Shown: one piece after another, positions 9,007-18,030 of the stretch
Position numbering within the stretch: the first letter of the stretch is position 1
Layout: every line of letters begins with the position of its first letter
The notes under the pieces: generated by a model
Seen by the model: only the letters and a program-made list of their open reading frames with translations
Told to the model about the DNA's origin: nothing
Database searches by the model: none
Assembly: GCA_024636955.1 (NCBI GenBank)
Contig: JAGXGB010000026.1
Coordinates: 1-42,756 of the forward strand
Source: Bacteroidales bacterium
GTDB taxonomy: Bacteria; Bacteroidota; Bacteroidia; Bacteroidales; Lentimicrobiaceae
Length of the DNA: 42,756 nucleotides
Direction: 5' to 3'
Position numbers and translations under genes: made by a program

Positions 9007-9741
9007 ATGAGAAAAATGATCTTTTCACTAGCATTGTTAGCAGCTTTTGCATTCGCTTTGCCTGCCCAGAACAATGAAATTGTACAATTAACGAACAAAG
9101 TTGTGCAACTTGAAAATTCCAATGCCAAATTGAATAACCAGATAAGGGCCAATCAGAAAGCCATTACTGACCTAACTAACCAGTTAACCGCTTCAAATGA
9201 AGCACTCCTTTTGGTTCAGGCCGATCTTAAAAAGACGCAGGAATCACTGGAGCTGTATTCAGGTACTTTTGACAATAGAATTACCCAAACTGAATTAACA
9301 TCAACGCAAAAAATTGATTACTTAGGAAAGTCTATTAGCAATACCACGCTTTACTGGATCATTGCTCTTTTGGTGGTTGCATTTGTTACACTATTCCTAT
9401 ACTGGCAGCTTAAAACTCGAATTACCAAAGAGAAAATGTCGATTACAGAAACTGTTAAAACTGGTAATGAACAGATGAAGGCAGATATTTCAGGAGTTAT
9501 CACCAAGAATGTAGACGACCTGAAATTCATGTTCACTGGAGATGTGAAAAAAACCAATGAATCACTCACTGAAAGATTCAGCAAAGCAAATGAAGATCTT
9601 CGCAACGAGTTTAAGATCAACTTAAAGCTTGCCACCGAGGCATTTGAAGAACAGAAGAACAAGTTTGAATCTCAGTTGAAGGTCCTTCAAGCTGAAAACC
9701 AGAAAAGTGCCAAGTCACAACCAAAAGCTGATGCTATTTAG
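9007..9741 (+). CDS. Coiled-coil membrane protein of unknown function
   Basis: 244 residues from the ATG at 9007, chosen because it begins a clean signal peptide (MRKMIFSLALLAAFAFALPA, then QNN); an upstream in-frame ATG at 8968 would put 13 polar residues before it. After the signal comes a Gln/Asn/Leu heptad-rich coiled coil (about 22-85), a transmembrane helix (about 114-135), and a second, charged coiled coil (about 140-235). Predicted topology is a periplasmic coiled coil joined through the inner membrane to a cytoplasmic one, which would suit a scaffold or signal-transmitting role. I do not recognise a family. It is divergent from pstS and not clearly in an operon. Confidence 0.7.
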   Translation: MRKMIFSLALLAAFAFALPAQNNEIVQLTNKVVQLENSNAKLNNQIRANQKAITDLTNQLTASNEALLLVQADLKKTQESLELYSGTFDNRITQTELTSTQKIDYLGKSISNTTLYWIIALLVVAFVTLFLYWQLKTRITKEKMSITETVKTGNEQMKADISGVITKNVDDLKFMFTGDVKKTNESLTERFSKANEDLRNEFKINLKLATEAFEEQKNKFESQLKVLQAENQKSAKSQPKADAI

Positions 9742-9876
9742 AAAATGAGCATACAATGCGCTTCTGTTTTATGGCCGATAGGCTTTAGGAAAAGAAGGCA
9801 TTTTTAAGAAACTACTTAAAAGGTGGTATATAATGCAATCGGTTGCTAATTAATGTCCGAGTGTATTATATACCGC

Positions 9877-9909
9877 TTTGCTTTCCCTTCCGCTTTTTAT
9901 TTATATTTG
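9877..9909 (+). promoter_or_regulatory. Promoter of the S8 protease gene
   Basis: TATATTTG at 9902-9909 matches TAnnTTTG, with TTTG at 9877-9880 in the -33 position 21 bases upstream. It lies downstream of the first in-frame ATG (9853), which supports initiation at 9934. Confidence 0.6.
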
Positions 9910-9933
9910 CTTCACATAAATCCTATTTATACA

Positions 9934-11559
9934 ATGAAGCAAATTACTATTATTCTTCTGGTCGCACTATCAATTACTGCAACAGCCCAGCCCCGTGGAA
10001 TCTCATCAATAGACTCACTTGATAAAGCATATGTTAACTGGTATAACCTAAGTCCGGTAATTGATAAGATTGAAGGCGCTGCTGTTGAACAGGCATATGC
10101 TGAATTGCTGAACGGCAGGATACCAGCTAAGAAAATTGTGGTTGCAGTGATAGATGGAGGTGTTGATATTCACCATCCTGAGCTTGAAGGGAAAATATGG
10201 ATAAATAGCGGTGAAATTGCAGGTAATGGAGTAGATGATGATAACAATGGTTTTACAGATGATGTGCATGGCTGGAATTTTATTGGGAATGCCAAAGGTG
10301 AAAATGTAGTTATGGAGAATATGGAATATGTGAGGATACTACGGGAATTAACCCCGCGCTTTGGCAATATTGCAAGCAGGAATGATGTAAAGCCTGAGGA
10401 CATGAGGCACTATGATCTATACTTACGGTGCAAAGCTGAATATGACAAGGAATATAAAAAGTACACATCATATAGAAATGGTGTGGAGCAATTTGAGCAA
10501 AGAATCAAAGGGCCGGAAACCGTTTTGAAAGCATACTTGAAAAAGGATGTTATCACAGGTGAGGATGTAAAGGCTATTAAAACAAAAGATGAGCTTGTAA
10601 AACAGTCGAGAGATTTCTTTTTAAAGCTATTTAAAAGTGGATTCAGCTATAATGGTATTGCTTCTATTAAAAAGAACACAAATGAATACCTTGATTACCG
10701 GCTTAACTTAGACTACGACGCCCGGCTTGTGATTGCCGACAACCCAAGTGATATTAACGATACTAATTATGGTAACAGTGATGTTAAGGGTGAACGATCA
10801 TACCATGGTACACTGGTTTCAGGCATCATTGCAGCTACTCGTTATAATAACATGGGTATTAACGGCATAGCGGGCAACGTTGAGATAATGGTTCTGCGGG
10901 TAGTGCCTGACGGCGATGAGCGCGACAAGGATGTAGCACTTGCAATCAAATATGCAGTTGATAATGGTGCCAACATCATTAACATGAGTTTCGGGAAGTA
11001 CTTTTCAATGTACAGCCATTTAATGGATGATGCCATAAGGTATGCCGATGAGCGTAATGTATTACTGGTTAAATCAGCAGGTAATGAAGCTGATAACCTC
11101 GACCTCATTGACTGTTATCCATCAAAAACATATAATGACGGTGGGTCAGCCAAGAACTGGCTCACCATTGGTTCAACTCAAAATAAAAAAGGAAAGAAGT
11201 TCTGCGGGAGTTTTACAAACTATGGCAAAACAACCGTTGATCTTTATGCACCCGGTGTAAACATTGTATCCCTTTATCCTGAAAACAAGTACGACATGGC
11301 TAACGGCACCAGTTTTTCAGGGCCAGTGGTATCGGGCGTTGCAGCTCTTGTATGGTCATACTTCCCAGAACTTACTGCCTCAGAATTGAAGGAAATTCTG
11401 ATGAACTCGGTTAATAAATACCCTAAGTTAAAGGTTTATGTCCCAGGCAGGAAAAAGGAAAAGAGTAAATTTTCAGAACTTTCAGTTACCGGAGGTACAA
11501 TAAGTGCTTATGAAGCTATCAAGCTTGCCAGTGCCAGGAACCAAAGTCAACAACTATAA
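9934..11559 (+). CDS. Secreted subtilisin-like serine protease (S8)
   Basis: 541 residues from the ATG at 9934. This start gives a proper signal peptide ending ITATAQ and lies just after a promoter-like sequence; the earlier ATG at 9853 is upstream of it. The catalytic triad is visible: Asp74 in VIDGGVD, His291 in YHGTLVSG, and Ser460 in NGTSFSGP, with the oxyanion Asn in SAGNEAD. Asp and His are 217 residues apart, compared with about 30 in classical subtilisins, so about 180 residues are inserted between them. That segment is charged and helical-looking. No T9SS tail is visible, so the protein is probably periplasmic or exported another way. Its 3' end overlaps the convergent gene on the minus strand by 41 bases. 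Confidence 0.9.
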   Translation: MKQITIILLVALSITATAQPRGISSIDSLDKAYVNWYNLSPVIDKIEGAAVEQAYAELLNGRIPAKKIVVAVIDGGVDIHHPELEGKIWINSGEIAGNGVDDDNNGFTDDVHGWNFIGNAKGENVVMENMEYVRILRELTPRFGNIASRNDVKPEDMRHYDLYLRCKAEYDKEYKKYTSYRNGVEQFEQRIKGPETVLKAYLKKDVITGEDVKAIKTKDELVKQSRDFFLKLFKSGFSYNGIASIKKNTNEYLDYRLNLDYDARLVIADNPSDINDTNYGNSDVKGERSYHGTLVSGIIAATRYNNMGINGIAGNVEIMVLRVVPDGDERDKDVALAIKYAVDNGANIINMSFGKYFSMYSHLMDDAIRYADERNVLLVKSAGNEADNLDLIDCYPSKTYNDGGSAKNWLTIGSTQNKKGKKFCGSFTNYGKTTVDLYAPGVNIVSLYPENKYDMANGTSFSGPVVSGVAALVWSYFPELTASELKEILMNSVNKYPKLKVYVPGRKKEKSKFSELSVTGGTISAYEAIKLASARNQSQQL

Positions 11560-11857
11560 TAAAGAGGATTACAATATTTACTAAGGTGCCGAATTTGGTG
11601 TCATGCCAATACCTGATAATAAGCAGTTGCGAAATTATCACTGCTATTGACCCGTATATCCACCATTGTTTAAGATCATAGAATACCATAACCGCCACCA
11701 CCTCGAATAGCAGGAAAGTTATCAACCAGGCAAGCCCGTAAGGTTTAGATACTGGTATCTCATATCCTTTATCTTTCAGTAGTCCGAAAGCTCGAAGAAA
11801 ACCTATTATATGTACAAGTCCGTGTCCGGCAATTAGTGCAACAAAAAAAGTATGCAT
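11519..11857 (-). CDS. Small four-helix membrane protein
   Basis: 112 residues, mostly hydrophobic, with about four predicted membrane helices and a short basic loop (around LKDKGYEIPVSKPYG). The N-terminus has HGLVHIIGF and a conserved-looking tryptophan pair lies in the middle. I do not recognise a named family. It is convergent with the S8 protease and overlaps its last 41 bases, so the two transcripts would be complementary at their 3' ends. Confidence 0.65.
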   Translation of the reverse strand: MHTFFVALIAGHGLVHIIGFLRAFGLLKDKGYEIPVSKPYGLAWLITFLLFEVVAVMVFYDLKQWWIYGSIAVIISQLLIIRYWHDTKFGTLVNIVILFIIVVDFGSWHWQA

Positions 11858-11939
11858 TATTAGCAGTTTTATAAAAATGAAACAACAGTTCGGTGCTTAA
11901 TTTTTAGTGGATGATATATCAATAGCTGAATTTGATTGT

Positions 11940-12692
11940 CTATTTAACATTATCATCAAGCTTTTTGCTCAAATGAGCAACCATTCTTTTCAATTCCTGC
12001 AAATCTTCTGCACCTGCTATAGGTGCTGAACGATCTTCAGCATCTCTTCCAATGAAGAATGTAGCCAGAGTAGCGGTGACATATCCAAAGATGGCATAAC
12101 CATAAAGGGCCAGTATGAATGCCAGTCCCCTGCCCTCACCTGTTAGTGGCCAGAAATCACTTCCGGAAGTAATTACCCGCATGGCAGTCCACCAAAGTGC
12201 AAGTCCATATGTTTCAAATCCCTGGTTGCCCCTTTCAATAGCAAACATACCGGCAGCCCCGCCAAAAATTACAGCTATTGACAAGAGCAGAACATAAGCA
12301 AAGCCTCTACGCTGCATGGTTGAAGCAAGGCTTTTCATGCTTCGGTTCAATGATGAAACCACTCTAATCAGGCGAACACCCCGTATCAGACGCAGCACCC
12401 TTAGCACCCTGAACAGTCGTATGGCAGGGATAATAAGTGAAATTGCTGTCAACCAGTTTGTTTTAAAAAACTTGAGTTTATGGGGCGCGAGTATAAACTT
12501 TACAAGAAAGTCGACAATAAAAATTCCCCATATTGCATAACTAACATACTCAAGTACCGGATTTAGCCCCCATATAAGTTCAGCACTTATGAGCAGCAGC
12601 CATACAAATCCTAGAAAGATTATCGGACCTTCAAGTACATTATCCAGGGTTTGTATGAGACTGGTTCTTTCCTCTTCTTCTTCCTTTTTCAT
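11940..12692 (-). CDS. Voltage-sensor ion channel with non-canonical filter
   Basis: 250 residues from the ATG at 12692, which begins MKKEEEEERTS; an earlier in-frame ATG at 12740 would add 16 residues. It has the six-helix ion transport fold. The S4 voltage sensor carries seven arginines at every third position (92, 95, 98, 101, 104, 107, 110). The pore loop reads TSGSDFWP at 175-182, where potassium channels have TVGYGD, so selectivity cannot be assumed. The C-terminus (about 228-250) is a short coiled coil, ELKRMVAHLSKKL, probably for tetramer assembly. It is likely an inner-membrane cation channel. Confidence 0.8.
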   Translation of the reverse strand: MKKEEEEERTSLIQTLDNVLEGPIIFLGFVWLLLISAELIWGLNPVLEYVSYAIWGIFIVDFLVKFILAPHKLKFFKTNWLTAISLIIPAIRLFRVLRVLRLIRGVRLIRVVSSLNRSMKSLASTMQRRGFAYVLLLSIAVIFGGAAGMFAIERGNQGFETYGLALWWTAMRVITSGSDFWPLTGEGRGLAFILALYGYAIFGYVTATLATFFIGRDAEDRSAPIAGAEDLQELKRMVAHLSKKLDDNVK

Positions 12693-12818
12693 ATGCTGAT
12701 TATCTGTTCCTATATGTATGGAACAAACAAACAGGAACATTCCCTTATAAAATAATCAAGGAATTTAGTTCAATTATTGGCATAGATTATTGCAATCCTA
12801 TGCTCTGACAGAGTACTA

Positions 12819-12902
12819 TAATTTGCACTGGCAATAAATAGCAGTTTAGATCAGACTGAATAATTTGCAATGGCAATGAATTGCAGGTTAAATCAGATTG
12901 TA
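12819..12902. repeat. 42-bp imperfect tandem duplication at the AOR 3' end
   Basis: Two adjacent 42-base units (12819-12860 and 12861-12902) match at 35 of 42 positions. The second includes the stop codon and the last codons of the aldehyde oxidoreductase gene; the first lies just past it. It looks like an old local duplication of the gene end. Confidence 0.7.
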
Positions 12903-14701
12903 AATTCCAGTTCTAACTCAGCAAGTTTTTCCGCTGAAGGTTTGCCGGTTTTAACATCCCAGCCCCTGTCAGTATAATACTTCTCAATCCATCCTTCAAA
13001 GTCAGCATGGGTTGCAAGTACGCCTTCACCTTTGCCGTAAGTGTGGGCATCAGTAAAGAAACGCTCGGGCAGTTTATCATCTGCGCGGTCAAAGCCTTCA
13101 CGGCAATTGAACATCCTTTCTAGATTAAAGATGCGTTCACCAATACGGCTGAACTCTTCGTCGTTCATTTCAGCACCAGTAATAGCTTCTATGAAGTTTC
13201 TGTAAGAGGTTTCATCCTTATACCAGTTACTTGCAAAACTGCAAGCACCCAGGGAATCCTGCAAGGCACTGTGATCCTGTCGTGAGGGACCTGAACTATT
13301 AAGATGGCATGCTCCACGGTTTGCAGTAGCATAGGTTATCATCATTCTTTCAGCGTTGGTATTTACATTCCATGCTGCCAGTTCATGGCCTTTAACATGA
13401 ATAGCAAATGCTTCAGAACCCTGACCTATGTCCTCAGCCAATGCTTTTACACCGATTGAAGCCAGTTGGCCGATACCTTCGCGTTTTACGATCTTATGGA
13501 TCATAGCTATTGAAGAATCAACATCACCCCACTTGAGGTCAATACCATCCAAATAGTTAATATCGATCATTCCTTTTTCCCGTGCTTCCATGAGAAAGCC
13601 CAATACATTGCCGGCAGTAATGATGTCGATGCCATAATCATCGCATACATAAATGATTTTGTTTAGCCCGGCGAGGTCAGATATCAGGAGATTTGCACCT
13701 ACCATGGTACCTGTTTCATATTCAGGACCATCGTGCACAACACCTCCATATGCACCTTTAGCAAAACCACTCTTCTTGCAAGCAAGATGACAGGAAAAAC
13801 AAGCAAAATCACGCTTCCATATCTGTGTTCGGGCAGCTTTTGTATTGATCATTTCAATTTCCTTGAAGGTGCCTTCTCTGTAGTTCCTAACTGCCATTGT
13901 ACCGTTATCGCTTGAATACTGCAGCGCATTGGCCGTTCCACCTTCGCGCCAATGGCCCACACCTTCTGTATCCTCGCGGAATGCTGTTCGTACCTTGTCG
14001 AGAAGATCAAGGTACATTTTATGCTTTGCCAGGTTAGGTTGTTGTGAACCTTTGACAACAATAGCCTTTAGGTTCTTGGAGCCCATAACAGCCCCAACAC
14101 CGCCGCGACCGGCAGCACGTGCTGCTGTATTCAGCACACTGGCGTATGAAACCAAATTTTCGCCACCCTGACCTATGTAGCATGATTGGTAGCCCTTGCC
14201 ATATTTATCAATAAGCACCTTATCGAAATGCTCAGTACCCATACCCCAGTATGGGCGGGCATTCATGATCTGCACTTTGTCATCCTCAATCAGTATATAC
14301 ACCGGTGACTCTGACTTGCCCATTACTACAATACCATCATATCCGGCAAACTTAACTTCCGGACCAAAAAAGCCACCCATATTGGCATAGGAAACAGTAG
14401 AAGCATGTGGGTACTTTTTGTTCAGCGGGGAAGTACGTGGGGACTTAGCAACTACACAAGTGCGAGATGATGAAGGAATTGGTAAGCCACTGAAAGGACC
14501 GGGCATGAAGCATAGCGGGTTCTCAGGCCCTAATGGGTCTATACCGGGATCTTTAATACGGTCCCATAGAATTTTCATTCCTAGTCCCCTGCCGCCGGAG
14601 AAATTTTTTAAGTCTTCCTTGCTGATTTGAGTTTTTTGAATTACCCCAGTGGTGAGGTTTATGTCAAGTAGTACACCGTATTGTCCGTATATCTTATCCA
14701 T
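12893..14701 (-). CDS. Aldehyde:ferredoxin oxidoreductase (W/Mo)
   Basis: 602 residues, the usual AOR length, from the ATG at 14701 (MDKIYGQYG); a longer start at 14788 would add 29 residues unlike the family and run into the preceding gene. The [4Fe-4S] ligands are C301-x2-C304-x3-C308 and C487. Pterin-binding motifs GGRGLGMK and GRGGVGAVMGSKNLKAIVVKG are present, as are GPEYET and KGHELAAWN near the active site. It should oxidise aldehydes to acids (or run in reverse) at a tungsto- or molybdo-bispterin centre, passing electrons to a ferredoxin. It has no signal peptide. It follows a Tat-type ferredoxin gene by 10 bases, its likely electron partner. The exact aldehyde cannot be told from sequence. 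Confidence 0.92.
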   Translation of the reverse strand: MDKIYGQYGVLLDINLTTGVIQKTQISKEDLKNFSGGRGLGMKILWDRIKDPGIDPLGPENPLCFMPGPFSGLPIPSSSRTCVVAKSPRTSPLNKKYPHASTVSYANMGGFFGPEVKFAGYDGIVVMGKSESPVYILIEDDKVQIMNARPYWGMGTEHFDKVLIDKYGKGYQSCYIGQGGENLVSYASVLNTAARAAGRGGVGAVMGSKNLKAIVVKGSQQPNLAKHKMYLDLLDKVRTAFREDTEGVGHWREGGTANALQYSSDNGTMAVRNYREGTFKEIEMINTKAARTQIWKRDFACFSCHLACKKSGFAKGAYGGVVHDGPEYETGTMVGANLLISDLAGLNKIIYVCDDYGIDIITAGNVLGFLMEAREKGMIDINYLDGIDLKWGDVDSSIAMIHKIVKREGIGQLASIGVKALAEDIGQGSEAFAIHVKGHELAAWNVNTNAERMMITYATANRGACHLNSSGPSRQDHSALQDSLGACSFASNWYKDETSYRNFIEAITGAEMNDEEFSRIGERIFNLERMFNCREGFDRADDKLPERFFTDAHTYGKGEGVLATHADFEGWIEKYYTDRGWDVKTGKPSAEKLAELELEFTI

Positions 14702-14711
14702 GGTTTCCTTT

Positions 14712-15377
14712 CTAATTTGCATAATAGCGTTCAAACAATATATCAGCAATTTCCTGCGGCGATTTGCCAAAAAAGGCTCCATTAACATCTACATCATGGA
14801 ACGACAGTGCACCATAAGGACAGTGTTTCACACACTGCGGATCACCACTGCAGTGGTCGCAGATATGCCCTGGGAAGTTGGTTGCCGGATTCATTTTTAT
14901 TATGCCGGTACTGTCAGCTTCGCAAGCACGCGCACATGAGCCGCAGCTTATACACAATTCATGATTGGTAAGGATAGCCATTGTTTCCTTATCCCTGTAT
15001 ATTGCTCCATAGCCTGTATTTTCATCGGGACTTGAAGGGCATGCATTAACACACGGAGTATCAGGACAATTGGCACATACAGAAGGTATATCCACATCAG
15101 GGTTGTAATGGTAAACCTGTATATTCCCCAGTTTTGGATTGCCTAATCCGTTGTACGATTCACCATCAATTATTACTTTATGATGAAATGCTGAGCAGGC
15201 TGTTTCACAGGTGCGGCAACCGGCACACTTATCGAAGTCAACTACAATTGCCTTGAGCACACCATTGGCGGGTCCATTGGCAAAAAGGAAGTTAAACTTC
15301 CCTATTACAATCATGCCACCGCCACCTATGGCCAGCAACCGGAGAAATTCTCTCCTTCCTGATTTTTGTTGAGTCAT
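14712..15377 (-). CDS. Tat-signal four-cluster ferredoxin, partner of AOR
   Basis: 221 residues. A twin-arginine signal (GRREFLRLLAIGGGG) occupies the N-terminus. Sixteen cysteines fall in four groups (51/54/57/61, 101/104/109/113, 142/145/148/152, 173/176/182/186), enough for four [4Fe-4S] clusters, as in DmsB/HybA/YdhY-type electron-transfer subunits. It is the first gene of a two-gene operon with the aldehyde oxidoreductase. The Tat signal suggests the periplasmic side, while the AOR has no signal of its own; the two may be exported together or the motif may be vestigial. Confidence 0.9.
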   Translation of the reverse strand: MTQQKSGRREFLRLLAIGGGGMIVIGKFNFLFANGPANGVLKAIVVDFDKCAGCRTCETACSAFHHKVIIDGESYNGLGNPKLGNIQVYHYNPDVDIPSVCANCPDTPCVNACPSSPDENTGYGAIYRDKETMAILTNHELCISCGSCARACEADSTGIIKMNPATNFPGHICDHCSGDPQCVKHCPYGALSFHDVDVNGAFFGKSPQEIADILFERYYAN

Positions 15378-15481
15378 ATATCTTATATCTGAATTTACAG
15401 TTCTTGTATGTTTGAGCTCGTATGTCGGAAAATTAATGCAGATATTACTTCTCAGGCTGAAATGCTGAAAGGTATTTGTCG

Positions 15482-16861
15482 CTAGTGTTTCGAAATTACT
15501 ACTTTTTTATTTTCTATTCTTCCCTGCGATTCAATCTGCATAATATATATACCGGGCGAAAGTGCGCTTACATTAAGCTGAACCCTGCCCCTTTCATTAA
15601 CTACTTTAGAGAGAGCGATCCGGCCATGTGAATCAAGAAGTTTAACACCTGCAATTATGCGGTTACCGGTTCCTGAAATGGTTACTAAGTTTGTTGCAGG
15701 GTTTGGATATGTAGTAAAAAAAATTTCTTTTTCATTTTCACCTATGCCAAGGTCAATATAGCTGTATTTTGCTTCATACCGATATGCAGTGAGTAGTACA
15801 AAAGGGTCATGCTTCTTATTATAGTATTGCTCGAGGCGCCCTACCCATGGTAACCAATTACCGTCAGCCCATGTTTCATACTTTCCTTCAATAGTGCTTC
15901 CATTGGCATCGCTGATATAAGTGCACCTGTCGTAATTTGTCCATTCAACATCCTTCTTTTTCTCACGAAAAGTTTGAACAAGGTTCTTATCTGCATCATA
16001 TGAACGATTGGTAACGAAATAATCTACCCATTGATCCTCATGCTTTTCAGCTTCCTTTATACTGGTTAAATTACCGGCTGCATCCCAGGTATAAGTGTAT
16101 CTTAACAGCTCAACCAGATTAACACCATCATAAGATTGCGATTCAGTTCTTGTACTTATTTTTCCATCATTTTGATATGTGAAATCAGTTTTAATTGATA
16201 ACCTCCAGGCATTGTTTGCAAATTCTTCAAATAACAGTGAAGTTAGCTTACCCTGAGCATTTCGGGTGTATGTTTCACGCTGGTTGTTTACCAATTCAGT
16301 ACCTGAAGCTATTTGAGCAACCATTGTTTTGAGGCTATCCATTGAGTCATAAGTATATACTTTACTCAGTAAAGTTTTCCATCCTCCTGCCCAGGTATTT
16401 TCAGTGTATCCTGTAAGGTTTCCACGGTTATCATATATGTATTCAAACCGGTAGTAATTTGACCATGTAGTATTGTACTTCCAATCCTGAATTTGATGGC
16501 TCAACAATTGCTTGGCAGCATTATATTCATAGAGTGATAATGATGCATTTACAATACTGTCGGGAAATACCTTCTGAGTTAATGTGGTACCTAAATTACC
16601 ATTCTCATCGTAAGTATAGCTCTTTCTTATGGAGATGTTCCACGGGTTAGTACCCCAGTCCTCATGAAATTGCATGGTTACTTTTCCCTGTGGATTATAT
16701 GTTTGGCTGTATTGTTCAATAAGCCCATCAGTGTCATATAGTTTTATAGTATCCCAACCATAGGTGTACATAGGGCCAAGAGAAGTCATATCAGGTAACT
16801 GAGCTGATAGGTTTATCCCTGAAATGATAAAAAGAACTGAGAGTAAATGTTTTACATTCAT
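15482..16861 (-). CDS. T9SS cargo protein with YD-like repeats
   Basis: 459 residues with a signal peptide (ending INLSA, then QLPD) and a type A T9SS sorting domain at about 380-459 (TYPNPATNLVTISG, then SPGIYIMQI). Between them are about nine repeats of roughly 35-40 residues, each containing a tyrosine-led motif such as YTYDENGNL, YIYDNRGNL, YTWDAAGNL or RSYDADKNL, resembling the YD repeats of Rhs/teneurin proteins. The likely product is a cell-surface beta-solenoid-like protein. Function is unknown. It and the next minus-strand gene downstream both encode T9SS cargo but are separated by 128 bases. Confidence 0.8.
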   Translation of the reverse strand: MNVKHLLSVLFIISGINLSAQLPDMTSLGPMYTYGWDTIKLYDTDGLIEQYSQTYNPQGKVTMQFHEDWGTNPWNISIRKSYTYDENGNLGTTLTQKVFPDSIVNASLSLYEYNAAKQLLSHQIQDWKYNTTWSNYYRFEYIYDNRGNLTGYTENTWAGGWKTLLSKVYTYDSMDSLKTMVAQIASGTELVNNQRETYTRNAQGKLTSLLFEEFANNAWRLSIKTDFTYQNDGKISTRTESQSYDGVNLVELLRYTYTWDAAGNLTSIKEAEKHEDQWVDYFVTNRSYDADKNLVQTFREKKKDVEWTNYDRCTYISDANGSTIEGKYETWADGNWLPWVGRLEQYYNKKHDPFVLLTAYRYEAKYSYIDLGIGENEKEIFFTTYPNPATNLVTISGTGNRIIAGVKLLDSHGRIALSKVVNERGRVQLNVSALSPGIYIMQIESQGRIENKKVVISKH

Positions 16862-16989
16862 ACCGGATAAAGATTAAAATAAATTAATAAATGAGCTTGA
16901 CGTTTTCAGTTATCCACAGCTGAATTTCTTGTAAAATTAAGCAGTATGATTTGATTATCAAAGGCATTTCATAAAATGGTGTAAAAAAC

Positions 16990-17847
16990 CTATTTCTTAA
17001 TGAACCGGCCTGTATTTTCAACTAAATCACCCTTTAATTTAAGCAAGTATATACCGCCGTTAAGCTCCTGAACCTTAACCTTGGTCAACCCGGCAGCAAT
17101 GGGACTTTGCACTATTATACGACCGGCAAGATCCAATATCATGAGCTCTTTGAACGATGTGTTGTCTGGAAGTTCAATATTCAGTTCATCAGTAGCAGGA
17201 TTAGGGTATATATTTGCATTAGCAGGATCAATTAATGGAACATCAACCGCCATCGTAACAACCATTGGCAGAGTGGTACTAATACTGGCCGGACAGAATG
17301 AGGGGGCTGCAGTTGCCCAATAAGTGCCGGCATCCCGAATATTATATGTTGCATTTGTAGCCCCATCAATTGAATCACCATCTCTATACCACTGGATGAG
17401 TGTATCGTAGGGAGGATTATTAATTGATACAGGAAATACGGCACCTTCATCCAGTATAAACGTTTCAGTTTCAGGATCAAAGGTAACACCATCAACAAGT
17501 TCATACATTGTAAAAATAGGCAACCAGGCATAACTGTCAATTTGTAACGTGTCTGACTCATATGGCTGAGCATCAATAGTAGCGATCACTTTCAGGAGCG
17601 CCTGGTCGTAAGTGAACCAGTCGTACGTAAAGGTTGAACCGGTAGCCCCTTCTATTGGCACAAACTCATCCTGAAGAAACCAATATTTGAAATACCACTG
17701 ATAACTATCAAAAACAGGATTAGTTACATAGGCTGTACCTTCAGTATCAGGACACAACATTGTATCACCTTCTATATCAGGGTTAGTTTGAGCATTCAGG
17801 TTTATGAAACTCATCAGGAAAACAGAGAGTAAAAATATAGTTTTCAT
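16990..17847 (-). CDS. T9SS cargo protein with Ig-like segments
   Basis: 285 residues: signal peptide (about 1-19, ending NLNA), two Ig/PKD-like stretches with a YQWYF motif and a WYRDGDSIDGATNATYN motif, and a type A T9SS sorting domain (about 205-285, NIYPNPATDELNIELP through GGIYLLKL). Probably secreted and surface-attached. Function is unknown; no catalytic motif was seen. Confidence 0.78.
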   Translation of the reverse strand: MKTIFLLSVFLMSFINLNAQTNPDIEGDTMLCPDTEGTAYVTNPVFDSYQWYFKYWFLQDEFVPIEGATGSTFTYDWFTYDQALLKVIATIDAQPYESDTLQIDSYAWLPIFTMYELVDGVTFDPETETFILDEGAVFPVSINNPPYDTLIQWYRDGDSIDGATNATYNIRDAGTYWATAAPSFCPASISTTLPMVVTMAVDVPLIDPANANIYPNPATDELNIELPDNTSFKELMILDLAGRIIVQSPIAAGLTKVKVQELNGGIYLLKLKGDLVENTGRFIKK

Positions 17848-18030
17848 AACTTTAAGATTTAGTGAGTATTAGCTTAAAGAATTAACAAAGAATTTTTGGA
17901 TATTACTTAAGATGAACAAGATAAGGGAAGGTTGCACCTAATATTTTAGCACAATAACTTAAAGTTGAATAGACCCACATCATTTTTTTAATAAACGAAC
18001 GGTGGAATATTGAATTGGTTATTAACTATA

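Noticed and set aside
9802-9821. TTTTAAG/CTTAAAA hairpin after the coiled-coil gene
   Set aside because: Seven A/T-rich pairs with no T run; too weak to call a terminator.
9853-9933. 27-residue N-terminal extension of the S8 protease
   Set aside because: A promoter-like TATATTTG falls inside it and the signal peptide begins at 9934.
14702-14788. 29-residue extension of the aldehyde oxidoreductase
   Set aside because: It overlaps the ferredoxin gene and does not fit the family N-terminus, which begins at MDKIYGQYG.
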